From an uncultured Catenibacillus sp. (GTDB lineage: Bacteria; Bacillota; Clostridia; Lachnospirales; Lachnospiraceae), in the NCBI GenBank assembly GCA_934339005.1, contig CAKRHR010000026.1, positions 1 through 36,411 on the forward strand: a stretch of DNA of 36,411 nucleotides, given 5' to 3'. This document shows positions 8,333 to 17,114 of the stretch, one piece after another. Both the position numbers and the translations under genes were made by a program. Below the pieces are notes generated by a model that was given only the letters and a program-made list of their open reading frames with translations, ran no database searches and was not told the origin of the DNA. Position 1 is the stretch's first letter; each line of letters opens with the position of its first letter.

Positions 8333-9921
8333 TTAAAGCCTTATTAAAAAAGCAATTACTGGAACTAAACCAGACACTGTTTATCAACAGAAAAACAGGC
8401 AAAAGCAAGTCAACTGCCTCGGTAGCCGGCTCAATTGCGCTGTTTGCGATATTGATGATTGTTGTACTTGGTGGTATGTTTACATCTCTTGCACTGACTC
8501 TTTCATCACTGCTTTATGTAGATATGGCATGGCTGTATTTTCTGATTATCGGAATGATTGCGATTGCACTTGGTATCTTTGGCAGTGTATTTAATACTTA
8601 TGCCAGCCTGTATCTTGCAAAGGATAATGATTTATTGCTATCCCTGCCGATTCCCGTGCATAAGATACTGCTTGTCCGACTGCTCGGGGTCTATCTGATG
8701 GGTGCACTCTACAGTCTTATCGTATATTTGCCGGGTGTATTTGTGTATTTATTTGTTGCACCACAAAATGTGGCAACAGTATTTTCGGTACTTTGGTCAA
8801 CGGTATTAATCACATTTTTTATCTTAATCTTATCCTGTATTCTTGGATGGGTTGTGGCAAAAGTCAGCAAAAAGTTAAAAAATAAAAGCTTTATTACGGT
8901 GATTATATCGATTGCCTTAATTGCAGCTTACTATTTTGTTTATTTTAAAGCAAATACGATGATTTCAAGTTTTCTTGAGCATGCGCAGGAAACCGGTGAT
9001 ATGATTCGCGGAAAAATATATCTGTTATACCTTATCGGTCAGGCTGCAGCAGGACATTTACTGCCGTTGCTTGTGATAACTGTATTGATTGCAATACTGT
9101 TTTTTGTGACCATTGCTTTAATGTCAAAGAGTTTTTTGAAGTTATCTGTTATTGAAAATACTTCAAAAACTGTATATAAAGAAAAAACAGTGAAAACAAA
9201 ACGTTTGGGCACAGCACTGCTTGGCAGAGAGTTTTCAAGATTATTTTCAAGTGCAAACTATATGTTAAACTGTGGCATGGGCACGTTGTTCCTTGTGGTT
9301 GCTGCAATTGCGATGATCTTTAACGTGCGTGTGATCAGAAATGCCTGCTTCGTGCAGATGGAGTTCTCAACAGATCTGATTGCTGCCATGGCAATCGGTG
9401 CGATTTGTATCATTATGACGATGAATGATTTGTCGGCACCGTCTATTTCACTAGAGGGTAAGCATATCTGGCTGATTCAGTCACTGCCGGTATCGCCATG
9501 GGAGGTATTGCAGAGCAAATTAAAACTGCATATTATCCTGACGGATATTCCTGCGGTATTATGTGTTGTCGTAGCATGGATTGTGGTCCGTCCTTCACTG
9601 ATATTTGGGATTTTGATGTTGATTATTCCGTTGATGTTTGGTATATTATGTGCATGTGCAGGACTTGCGCTAAATCTGAAAAATCCGAACTTAAAGTGGA
9701 GTAACGAAACAGTAGTTGTCAAGCAGGGGGTCAATATATTTGTGATGATGTTTGGCGGATGGGTTGTACTGCTTGCTCTGGCTGGTTTGTATATACTACT
9801 GACACGGTTTATCGGTGATATTATCTTTTTAGTGATTTGTCTGGCAGTGATGACAACAGTAACGGTAGCATTAATGAAATGGCTTAAATGTCGCGGCGCA
9901 CAGATTTTTGCGCAGTTATAA
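8329..9921 (+). CDS. ABC-2 type transporter membrane protein
   Basis: This 530-residue integral membrane protein has roughly 12 hydrophobic segments. The first is near residues 34-60, and a dense set fills the C-terminal half from about residue 320. A more polar cytoplasmic loop lies around residues 270-300 (SKTVYKEKTVKTKRLG). It is four bases overlapped with its ATPase and is surely its partner. Large size and internal pseudo-duplication suggest two fused six-helix modules, as in other exporters of this group. No substrate is indicated. A terminator follows at 10013-10067. Confidence 0.82.
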   Translation: MIKALLKKQLLELNQTLFINRKTGKSKSTASVAGSIALFAILMIVVLGGMFTSLALTLSSLLYVDMAWLYFLIIGMIAIALGIFGSVFNTYASLYLAKDNDLLLSLPIPVHKILLVRLLGVYLMGALYSLIVYLPGVFVYLFVAPQNVATVFSVLWSTVLITFFILILSCILGWVVAKVSKKLKNKSFITVIISIALIAAYYFVYFKANTMISSFLEHAQETGDMIRGKIYLLYLIGQAAAGHLLPLLVITVLIAILFFVTIALMSKSFLKLSVIENTSKTVYKEKTVKTKRLGTALLGREFSRLFSSANYMLNCGMGTLFLVVAAIAMIFNVRVIRNACFVQMEFSTDLIAAMAIGAICIIMTMNDLSAPSISLEGKHIWLIQSLPVSPWEVLQSKLKLHIILTDIPAVLCVVVAWIVVRPSLIFGILMLIIPLMFGILCACAGLALNLKNPNLKWSNETVVVKQGVNIFVMMFGGWVVLLALAGLYILLTRFIGDIIFLVICLAVMTTVTVALMKWLKCRGAQIFAQL

Positions 9922-10012
9922 GATCATAAAAATCAGATAGCTTAAATTCAGAGAAGGTAATATTGTTGTCAAGATACCTAAGCTCAAGCAATTGTTGGTA
10001 CATACGAATGTT

Positions 10013-10067
10013 AAATGCACATTGTCCTGGTTTACATAACTGTAAAATTGGACATGTGCATTTTTTT
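10013..10067 (+). terminator. Rho-independent terminator after the ABC exporter
   Basis: AAATGCACAT with a one-base bulge then GTCC pairs with GGAC ATGTGCATTT. The loop contains a second small hairpin (TTTACA/TGTAAA). A seven-T run closes it. Confidence 0.85.
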
Positions 10068-10133
10068 GTGAAATTTAACTTTAAAATTCATAATAAAGAT
10101 TTTTGAATATTTAAGGACAGGGAGGCTGACAGT

Positions 10134-10832
10134 ATGGCAGCAAAAAAGAAAATATATGCCGTCAAAAACGGACGTGAAAAGGGACTTTTTACCTCCTGGG
10201 AGGATTGCAAAAAAAGTGTGGATGGCTTTGCCGGCGCAGTGTATAAAAGCTTTACGAATATTTCAGAGGCACAGGCATATTTATATGGAAGAAGCAGTGA
10301 ACCGGTGCAGGCCAGCCAATTAAAAAACAGTTCATCAGAGTGTGGACAATCGCAGAACAATCAGGCAGTGTCCGGACAGCCGGACAAAGTCGTTGCCTAC
10401 GTGGACGGCAGCTTTGATGTCAAACTTCAAAAATATGCATTTGGATGCATTTTATTATTGCCGGATGGACGACATTTTGAAAAATCAGGCAGTGGCAACG
10501 AACCGGAATCCCTGGCTATCCGAAATGTTGCAGGTGAGATGCTCGGGGCGATGTATGCGGCTTTATGGGCGTGTAAAAATGAATTTAAGGCATTAGATAT
10601 TTATTATGATTATGCGGGCATTGAAAAATGGGCGGTTGGTGACTGGAAAGCAAAGAATGCGTTGACACAGAAATATGCAGCATTTATGCAAAAATATCAA
10701 AAATTAATGACCATTTCCTTTGTTAAGGTTGCGGCGCACACCGGTGATTATTATAACGAGCAGGTCGACCAGCTTGCAAAAGCCGCTTTAAAGCAGGATT
10801 CAGGGATTCCTGCAGTGACCAGGGAAATTTAA
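10134..10832 (+). CDS. Viroplasmin-domain ribonuclease H
   Basis: This 232-residue protein has two parts. Residues about 5-52 form the RNase H1 N-terminal (caulimovirus viroplasmin) hybrid-binding domain: KIYAVKNGREKGLF, SWEDCKKSVDG, AVYKSF. After a Ser/Gln/Asn-rich linker, residues 86-220 form a type 1 RNase H fold. The four acidic catalytic residues appear to be D91 (YVDGSF), E135 (GEMLGA), D159 (YYDYAG) and D212 (NEQVDQL), so it should be active. It would cut the RNA strand of RNA-DNA hybrids, for example R-loops, in the cytoplasm. GGGAGG lies 10 bases before the ATG. It appears monocistronic. Confidence 0.88.
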   Translation: MAAKKKIYAVKNGREKGLFTSWEDCKKSVDGFAGAVYKSFTNISEAQAYLYGRSSEPVQASQLKNSSSECGQSQNNQAVSGQPDKVVAYVDGSFDVKLQKYAFGCILLLPDGRHFEKSGSGNEPESLAIRNVAGEMLGAMYAALWACKNEFKALDIYYDYAGIEKWAVGDWKAKNALTQKYAAFMQKYQKLMTISFVKVAAHTGDYYNEQVDQLAKAALKQDSGIPAVTREI

Positions 10833-10870
10833 ACCAATGTTTAATATTTTCTTATTTTTTATAAAAAATT

Positions 10871-10899
10871 TTGAAATTACATAAGAGGTATGCTATAAT
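10871..10899 (+). promoter_or_regulatory. Promoter of the membrane protein-cdaA-cdaR unit
   Basis: TTGAAA at 10871-10876, a 17-nt spacer and TATAAT at 10894-10899. The TG at 10891-10892 makes it an extended -10 promoter. Confidence 0.8.
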
Positions 10900-10940
10900 A
10901 GCACTGTGTATGTTTAAATACAGCTGGAAAGGTTTGGAAT

Positions 10941-11348
10941 TTGCTTATGTTAAATGAGAGAAAGATTCGTCTGATGACCAAAACCGCAATTTATGAGAAA
11001 AATAAAGGCAAAGGCGATATGAAACTGAATATGTATACAGGCAGCGATTATGTACGTTTTAATATTATAAAGACAGTGCTTGGTGCTACAGTGACAGCGA
11101 TTCTGATATTTGTCATGTTTATTTTTTATGAGATGGAACAGGTCATGACAGACGTGATGAAGCTGGATTATTATAAGATTGGCAGAGAAGCTTTGACTTT
11201 CTATATTATATTTGTTGTTGCGTATGCAATTATCGCTTTTTTTGTATATCAGCACAGATTTTCAAAGGCGAAGAAGCGCCTTAAGAAGTTCAAGATGAAT
11301 CTCGAAAAGATTGACAGTATATCAAAGAGTGAACATAAGGAGGCGTAA
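10941..11348 (+). CDS. Small two-helix membrane protein of unknown function
   Basis: The frame gives 135 residues from TTG 10941 (GGAAAGG site about 8 nt upstream); ATG 10947 is an alternative. A charged N-terminus of about 30 residues precedes two predicted transmembrane helices at roughly 49-68 and 89-108. A Lys-rich cytoplasmic tail (KAKKRLKKFK) follows. I do not recognise the family. It starts the transcript that continues into a larger membrane protein (2-nt gap) and then cdaA-cdaR, so a role in envelope physiology is a context-based guess. Confidence 0.7.
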   Translation: MLMLNERKIRLMTKTAIYEKNKGKGDMKLNMYTGSDYVRFNIIKTVLGATVTAILIFVMFIFYEMEQVMTDVMKLDYYKIGREALTFYIIFVVAYAIIAFFVYQHRFSKAKKRLKKFKMNLEKIDSISKSEHKEA

Positions 11349-11350
11349 TC

Positions 11351-12577
11351 GTGGATACATTATTAAAAGTCAGAGGTACAGTTAAGAAGATATACAGCGA
11401 GTATGAAACACCTGTCAGAATTATTATAAAATTCATATTTTATTTACTGACATTGAATTATATTACAGCACAGCTTGGCTACTATAACATGCTGAATCTG
11501 TTGCCGATTCGTTTATTCCTGGCAGTTATCAGTGCGTTTCTTCCGGTATCTATCGGTGTATTCATTATTGCCGTTGTTGCACTGGTACACTTATTTAAAT
11601 TATCTATATTTATGGGGGCACTGGCCACTATATTATTTATCATTGCCTATTTCTTATATCTGAAGTTTGCACCTGCACAGGGTATCTTTGTGCTGGCAAT
11701 TATTGTATTATCTCCATTTCATCTGCAGTATGCGGTAGCGTTGATGCTTGGTCTTTTCTTTGGACCGGCTACGATTGTACCGTCAGCGATGGCATTGATT
11801 TTAATTTCATTTATTAAATTTATGAAGACTGCAGCCGAAAGTATGGGTACAGGGTTTAATATTGAGAGTACAATGGCTGGTTATCAGCAGGTGATTGACG
11901 GTGTGATGGGCGACAAGAATATGATATTGATGATTGTCGTTCTGGCAGTTGTCATTGTGCTTGCATATGTGATTGCCAAGATTCCGTTTGATTATTCATG
12001 GTATGTGGCTATTGGTGTTGCTGCCATTGCTGGTCTGATCGTTGATGTGGCAGGCGGGGCAGTACTTGGTGCAGACAGTAATATTGCAGGTACAGTGTTA
12101 GGTATGATTATCGGTGTTGTGATTGCTGTGATTTTACAGTTCTTTAAATGCATCGTGGATTATCCTAAGAAAGAATACCTTCAGTTTGAAGATGATGATT
12201 ATTATTACTATGTCAAAGCAATTCCAAAGCTTGGTGTTGCTGATGAATATATTGAAGATGAAGACGACGAAGATGAGATAGATGAAAGTCCTGCACCACG
12301 CAAGGCAGGCAGAACACCTAAGGCATCAAAGCCAGCGGCTGCGCAGCGTCGTGCGATGAAAGCAGAGCAGAATGTGAATGAATTCTTTGCTGCAAACGAT
12401 GCTGATTTTGCACAGCCATCCGATGCTACACGCGTGCCGTCATCACCACGGCAGCCGGAACCGGAAGCACCAAGAACCCGCAGAAACAGAAATACATCCG
12501 CAGGACAGATGCAGTCTTATGATGATGGACTGGATTTTGAATTGTATGATTATGACAACGATGAACCTAAATTCTAA
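11351..12577 (+). CDS. Polytopic membrane protein with acidic, disordered cytoplasmic tail; unknown function
   Basis: This 408-residue protein starts at GTG 11351 after AAGGAGGCG. Residues about 25-270 contain some eight hydrophobic segments. Residues about 278-408 are polar: first an acidic run with EDDDYYYYVK and IEDEDDEDEIDE, then a basic, Pro/Ala/Arg-rich, probably disordered stretch with an acidic end. I do not recognise the family. The tail looks like a docking or regulatory segment facing the cytoplasm. Its position directly before the diadenylate cyclase gene is the best hint to function. Confidence 0.75.
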   Translation: MDTLLKVRGTVKKIYSEYETPVRIIIKFIFYLLTLNYITAQLGYYNMLNLLPIRLFLAVISAFLPVSIGVFIIAVVALVHLFKLSIFMGALATILFIIAYFLYLKFAPAQGIFVLAIIVLSPFHLQYAVALMLGLFFGPATIVPSAMALILISFIKFMKTAAESMGTGFNIESTMAGYQQVIDGVMGDKNMILMIVVLAVVIVLAYVIAKIPFDYSWYVAIGVAAIAGLIVDVAGGAVLGADSNIAGTVLGMIIGVVIAVILQFFKCIVDYPKKEYLQFEDDDYYYYVKAIPKLGVADEYIEDEDDEDEIDESPAPRKAGRTPKASKPAAAQRRAMKAEQNVNEFFAANDADFAQPSDATRVPSSPRQPEPEAPRTRRNRNTSAGQMQSYDDGLDFELYDYDNDEPKF

Positions 12578-12705
12578 AATGGTTGAACTATCGGGTCACA
12601 AGTTTAAACAGCTTATCGCGTATGCACGAAGGGTGGTTTATGAGCGTTTAAAATTTATTTTTGACACTCATATCATAATATATAAAGACAGGGAGTGATT
12701 AGAAA

Positions 12706-13590
12706 ATGCAGAGAATAATTGGATATATCAAAGATTTTGTAACATTGGGTGCATTCTCCGCATTTCGTGTAACTTCTGTCATTGAGATTATTATTATTGC
12801 ATTTCTTGTATATCATCTGATGTTATGGATTAAGAATACAAGAGCCTGGACTTTATTTAAGGGCATTATTGTTGTACTTCTATTTGCAGTCATTGCGTAC
12901 CTGCTTGAACTCAATACAATCCTCTGGATATTTAAAAATTCCATTAATGTATTGATTATCGGTCTTGTGATTATTTTTCAGCCTGAACTTCGACGTGCAC
13001 TTGAACAACTTGGCCGTAAGAATATTGTGTTATCCATATTCGGTGTTGGATTTTCGGCTAACGAAGAAGACCGTAAGAGCAGTAATCAGTGCATCAATGA
13101 AGTTGTCAGAGCCGCTTTTGAGATGGCAAAGGTAAAGACTGGTGCATTGATTGTCCTTGAAAAGGATGTTCTTTTGAATGAATATGAGCGTACCGGTATT
13201 CCACTGGACTCAGTGGTATCCAGTCAGCTTTTAGTCAATATTTTTGAACATAATACACCGCTGCATGACGGCGCGGTATTTATCCGAAACAACCGTATCG
13301 TTGCAGCGACATGTTATCTGCCGTTGTCTGATAATATGGAGTTAAGCAAGGCTTTGGGAACAAGACACCGTGCTGCTGTTGGTATCAGTGAGGTATCGGA
13401 CAGTTTGACGATTGTTGTTTCTGAGGAAACCGGAAGTGTATCCCTGGCACAGGATGGCAAGTTGATGCGTGACTTAACACAGGATACACTGAAAAAGCAG
13501 ATTACAGAATCAATGAGCAGAAAAACCGAAGTAACAAAATTTGGCAAACTGAAAGGAATTATCAGAAATGGGAAAAAAGCTTCTAAATAA
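12706..13590 (+). CDS. cdaA: Diadenylate cyclase CdaA (DisA_N domain)
   Basis: This 294-residue enzyme makes c-di-AMP from two ATP at the membrane. Three N-terminal helices (about residues 23-100) precede the DAC domain. The catalytic motifs are intact: DGA at 178-180 and RHR at 210-212. Family length is about 270-290, so it is complete. It overlaps cdaR by 23 nt, the widespread cdaA-cdaR arrangement in Firmicutes. c-di-AMP controls potassium and osmolyte balance and cell-wall homeostasis. The ribosome site is AGGGAG, and a 128-nt gap separates it from the membrane protein gene upstream. The usual third partner, glmM, is not in this window downstream of cdaR. Confidence 0.95.
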   Translation: MQRIIGYIKDFVTLGAFSAFRVTSVIEIIIIAFLVYHLMLWIKNTRAWTLFKGIIVVLLFAVIAYLLELNTILWIFKNSINVLIIGLVIIFQPELRRALEQLGRKNIVLSIFGVGFSANEEDRKSSNQCINEVVRAAFEMAKVKTGALIVLEKDVLLNEYERTGIPLDSVVSSQLLVNIFEHNTPLHDGAVFIRNNRIVAATCYLPLSDNMELSKALGTRHRAAVGISEVSDSLTIVVSEETGSVSLAQDGKLMRDLTQDTLKKQITESMSRKTEVTKFGKLKGIIRNGKKASK

Positions 13591-14809
13591 TATAGGGCTG
13601 AAGTTAATATCTGTTCTGGTTGCCATGCTGATTTGGCTTGTAATTACAAACATCGATGACGCGACAACGACCGAAAAGATTACTTTGCCGATTCAGGAAA
13701 TTAATGCAGAAGACCTTGAAAGTTATGGTATGACGTATGAAGTTGTATCGGGAACAACCGCAACTGCAACGATTAAAGGCAGACCATCTGTACTAAAGAA
13801 TCTGACGGCAGATGATTTTGTAGCTACAGCAGATTTGAGCAATCTGTCTGTAACGGGCGCAGTCATGGTCGATATTACTGCAAAAGATTATGTGCGTTAC
13901 GTGGAGATTATTCCAGATAACAATGTATACAAAGTCGTGACAGAAAAGCTTGTAAGCAAACAGTTTCCTGTGAATGTCAAGACGAGAGGCAATGTAGCGA
14001 CAGGGTATTATCTTGGTGAGATTAAGTCGACGCCGAATCTGATTACGATTACAGGCTCTGAAACAAAAATCAGCAACATCAAAGAGGTTGCGGTGGAAGT
14101 GGATGTGACAGGCTGTTCTGCTAACATTTCCAAAGAAGGTCTGACACCTGTAGTTTATTCGTTAAATGGTGAAGTTATGGAAACAGACCGATTGACATTT
14201 GATTCCAAAAGTGTAGATGTATCCATTGCAATGCTTCGTACAAAGACCGTACCTGTTGAGATTGAATATTATGGTGAACCGGCAGAAGGTTATGCTGTTG
14301 TTTCAAAAGAATGTGCGACGACAGAAGTATTAATTGCCGGAACAAAGACAGATTTGGACAGCGTATCTTCGATTAAGCTGATTTGTGATATTTCAGGTAT
14401 TAAAGAAAAGCTTGAAACAACAATCCTTTATAAAGATTTCCTGCCGGAAAACATTTATCTGGCAGAGGGTGATTTGGAAACCACCGGTGCGGCGGTGACT
14501 GTGAATGTAGAGCCTTATATAAGCAGAACAGTTTCCGTGCCAAAAGAAAATATTGCGATTCAGAATGAATCTGACCAATATAGCTATACACTTGACGGTA
14601 ATGATACAGTGGATGTGACTGTATCTGGGCTGTCTTCAGATATTGCAGCAGTGACACCTGAAAATTTAAAAGCTTTCATTGATGTAAACGGTTTAGGTGA
14701 AGGTGAGCATAGTGTATTGATGAATATTTCAGATAAGACATCCGTCAAGTTACAGGAAAATTACATGGTGACCGTGTGGATTGAAAATAAAGATAATAAC
14801 GAAAACTAA
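13568..14809 (+). CDS. cdaR: CdaR, YbbR-domain regulator of CdaA
   Basis: The 413-residue protein has one N-terminal membrane anchor (about residues 10-27, ISVLVAMLIWLVI) and an extracytoplasmic region with about four YbbR repeats. The repeats carry recurring VTVSG/VEV-type strands, for example PVNVKTRG and PVEIEYYGEPAEGY. CdaR binds CdaA at the membrane and tunes its cyclase activity. Its start lies inside the end of cdaA, with AAAGGA about 9 nt upstream, so translation is coupled. Family length varies with repeat number; 413 is ordinary. Confidence 0.92.
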   Translation: MGKKLLNNIGLKLISVLVAMLIWLVITNIDDATTTEKITLPIQEINAEDLESYGMTYEVVSGTTATATIKGRPSVLKNLTADDFVATADLSNLSVTGAVMVDITAKDYVRYVEIIPDNNVYKVVTEKLVSKQFPVNVKTRGNVATGYYLGEIKSTPNLITITGSETKISNIKEVAVEVDVTGCSANISKEGLTPVVYSLNGEVMETDRLTFDSKSVDVSIAMLRTKTVPVEIEYYGEPAEGYAVVSKECATTEVLIAGTKTDLDSVSSIKLICDISGIKEKLETTILYKDFLPENIYLAEGDLETTGAAVTVNVEPYISRTVSVPKENIAIQNESDQYSYTLDGNDTVDVTVSGLSSDIAAVTPENLKAFIDVNGLGEGEHSVLMNISDKTSVKLQENYMVTVWIENKDNNEN

Positions 14810-14838
14810 AGGTCGCCAGGGGGAGGCAGTTATAAACG

Positions 14839-15102
14839 ATGGTGAAGGGGAAAATTGTTGTTACAAATCCTTCAGGACTTCATTTACGTCCGGCAGGACT
14901 GCTATGTAAGGAAGCAATTAAATTTAAAGCGCGCATCACAATCAAGATGCACAATAACATTTCAAATGCGAAAAGCGTTTTGAGTGTGCTGGGTGCGTGT
15001 GTGGTCTGCGGAGATGAGATAGAGCTTATCTGCGATGGCGATGATGAGGAAAAAGCTTTTACCACACTGAAAAATTTACTGGAAAGTGGTCTTGAAGAAT
15101 AA
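14839..15102 (+). CDS. HPr-family phosphocarrier protein
   Basis: The 87-residue protein has the phospho-accepting His15 in PSGLHLRPA and Ser46 in NAKSVL, the site used by HPr kinase in Firmicutes. Both switches of a classic HPr are therefore present: PTS phosphotransfer through His and catabolite-repression signalling through Ser-P with CcpA. Enzyme I (ptsI) is not adjacent. The gene lies 29 nt after cdaR with GGGGGAGG upstream and probably shares its transcript. Whether this is the main HPr or a specialised paralogue cannot be told here. Confidence 0.88.
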   Translation: MVKGKIVVTNPSGLHLRPAGLLCKEAIKFKARITIKMHNNISNAKSVLSVLGACVVCGDEIELICDGDDEEKAFTTLKNLLESGLEE

Positions 15103-15121
15103 ATTGTGTTTATAGAACTCC

Positions 15122-15150
15122 TTGACAGATATTGATAATTTTGCTAGAGT
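15122..15150 (+). promoter_or_regulatory. Candidate distal promoter of leuA
   Basis: A perfect TTGACA at 15122-15127, 17 nt, then TAGAGT at 15145-15150. Confidence 0.5.
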
Positions 15151-15192
15151 TTATAAATGAAAGTTTTAAATAATCATTATTATGACGTTATG

Positions 15193-15222
15193 TTTACATA
15201 AGTATGCATATATATGTATAAT
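15193..15222 (+). promoter_or_regulatory. Candidate proximal promoter of leuA
   Basis: TTTACA at 15193-15198, an 18-nt spacer and TATAAT at 15217-15222. A 6-bp inverted repeat, ACTTAC 15256-15261 and GTAAGT 15267-15272, lies in the resulting leader. No T-box or leucine-rich leader peptide was seen. Confidence 0.55.
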
Positions 15223-15301
15223 AAAGCGAAAACTATAATTTTACAAGGATATATTACTTACGCATAGTAAGTGTCATATAGACAAACCAGGAGGAATAAA
15301 T

Positions 15302-16975
15302 ATGTTGAATTATAAGAAATATAAGCGTGTTCCGGTACTGAATTATCCGGAACGTCAGTGGCCAAACAAGGAGATTGAAAAAGCACCAATCTGGTGTAGT
15401 GTTGATTTACGTGATGGTAATCAGGCACTCATTGACCCTATGGTTGTTGAAGAAAAGCTGGAATTCTTTAATTTACTTGTGAAACTTGGATTTAAAGAAA
15501 TCGAAATCGGTTTCCCATCTGCATCACAGATTGAATATGATTTCTTACGGACACTTGTTGATCGCAAACTTATTCCTGATGATGTAAAAGTTCAGGTACT
15601 GACACAGTGCCGTCCTCATTTGATAAAGAGAACATTTGAGTCCATTCAGGGTGTTAAGAATGTTATTCTTCATATTTATAATTCAACATCTGTACTTCAG
15701 AGAGATGTTGTTTTCCATATGAATAAAGAAGAAATCAAACAGATTGCAATTGAAGGCACACAGATGGTTAAAGATTATGCAAAAGACTTTGATGGAAATC
15801 TGTGGCTTGAATATTCACCTGAAAGCTTTACAGGTACAGAAGTTGAATATGCACTTGAAGTTTGTGAAGCTGTTAAAGAAGTATGGCAGCCAACAAAAGA
15901 ACGTCCGATTATCTTTAATTTACCTGCAACCGTTGAGATGAATACACCAAATGTCTATGCAGACCAGATTGAATGGATGAGCACACATTTTACAGACAGA
16001 GATAAAATCATTTTAAGTGTACATCCACACAATGACCGTGGTACAGGTATTGCAGCAACAGAACTTGCATTACTTGCAGGTGCAGACCGTGTTGAAGGTA
16101 CATTATTTGGTAACGGTGAACGTACAGGTAACATTGATGTGTTAAACGTTGCTTATAATATGTTTTCCCAGGGTATTGATCCGGAATTAAATATCGAGAA
16201 TATCAATGAGATTATTGATGTTTATGAACGTTGCTGTAAACTTCCGATTGATGCAAGACACCCATATGCAGGTAAACTTGTATTTACTGCATTCTCAGGT
16301 TCACATCAGGATGCCATCAATAAAGGTATCAAAGCAATGAATGAACGTCATTCTGAAATCTGGGAAGTACCTTATCTGCCAATTGATCCATCAGATATCG
16401 GCAGAGATTATGAACCAATCGTTCGTATCAACAGCCAGTCTGGTAAGGGTGGTGTTGCATTTATCATGGAACAGTATTTTGGTTTCAAACTGCCAAAAGA
16501 GATGCACAAAGAATTTGCAGATGCTGTTCAGGTCATGTCTGAACATCAGGGTGAAGTGACACCTAAACAGATTATGGCAAAATTCAAAGATATGTATATT
16601 GATGCCAAAGAACCACTTCATTTCAGAAGAGTGAAGATTGAAGATATCAGCGACCAGCATCAGGAATACGATACAAAAGTATTGCTGACTTACACAGACC
16701 ATGACGTTGAAAAGACCATTGAAGGTTATGGTAACGGTCCTATTGATGCAGTTAAACATGGTCTTTGTCAGCAGGCAGGCTTTGCAACAAAACTGACACT
16801 GTATTCAGAACACGCATTGACAATGGGTTCTGATTCTCAGGCTGCTACATATATTCAACTGATGAATTCACAGACAGGAGAAACAGCGTTTGGTGTAGGT
16901 ATCAGTTCAAATATCACACGTTCTTCAATTCGTGCAATCTTTAGTGCGATTAACCGTCTGTTCTTCAACAAATAA
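15302..16975 (+). CDS. leuA: 2-isopropylmalate synthase (LeuA, long fungal-like type)
   Basis: This 557-residue enzyme condenses acetyl-CoA with 2-oxoisovalerate, the first committed step of leucine synthesis. The TIM-barrel signature DLRDGNQAL is at 35-43, and the metal-binding HPHND is at 241-245. A C-terminal LeuA dimer/regulatory domain (about 430-557) should carry the leucine feedback site. The N-terminal WPNKEIEKAP segment and the DLRDGNQ variant (not TLRDGEQ) mark the LEU4/actinobacterial-like subfamily. An AGGAGG site precedes the ATG. It stands alone: leuB, leuC and leuD are not nearby. Confidence 0.95.
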   Translation: MLNYKKYKRVPVLNYPERQWPNKEIEKAPIWCSVDLRDGNQALIDPMVVEEKLEFFNLLVKLGFKEIEIGFPSASQIEYDFLRTLVDRKLIPDDVKVQVLTQCRPHLIKRTFESIQGVKNVILHIYNSTSVLQRDVVFHMNKEEIKQIAIEGTQMVKDYAKDFDGNLWLEYSPESFTGTEVEYALEVCEAVKEVWQPTKERPIIFNLPATVEMNTPNVYADQIEWMSTHFTDRDKIILSVHPHNDRGTGIAATELALLAGADRVEGTLFGNGERTGNIDVLNVAYNMFSQGIDPELNIENINEIIDVYERCCKLPIDARHPYAGKLVFTAFSGSHQDAINKGIKAMNERHSEIWEVPYLPIDPSDIGRDYEPIVRINSQSGKGGVAFIMEQYFGFKLPKEMHKEFADAVQVMSEHQGEVTPKQIMAKFKDMYIDAKEPLHFRRVKIEDISDQHQEYDTKVLLTYTDHDVEKTIEGYGNGPIDAVKHGLCQQAGFATKLTLYSEHALTMGSDSQAATYIQLMNSQTGETAFGVGISSNITRSSIRAIFSAINRLFFNK

Positions 16976-16997
16976 ATTAAACAAAATAAAATGACTG

Positions 16998-17048
16998 AAA
17001 ACTGCCTGAATGTAATTTATCATATCAAACTACGCCAGGCAGTTTTTT
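16998..17048 (+). terminator. Terminator after leuA
   Basis: AACTGCCTG pairs with CAGGCAGTT across a 27-nt AT-rich loop; six T residues end at 17048. Confidence 0.75.
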
Positions 17049-17114
17049 GTCAGTGACAATTCAAGCATCATCCGGCGTTTTTAGTTCAGGAAACAGATTT
17101 GGAAGGAAAAAACA

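Noticed and set aside
15103..15301. T-box or leucine leader peptide before leuA
   Set aside because: No T-box consensus, no specifier stem and no Leu-codon run were found.
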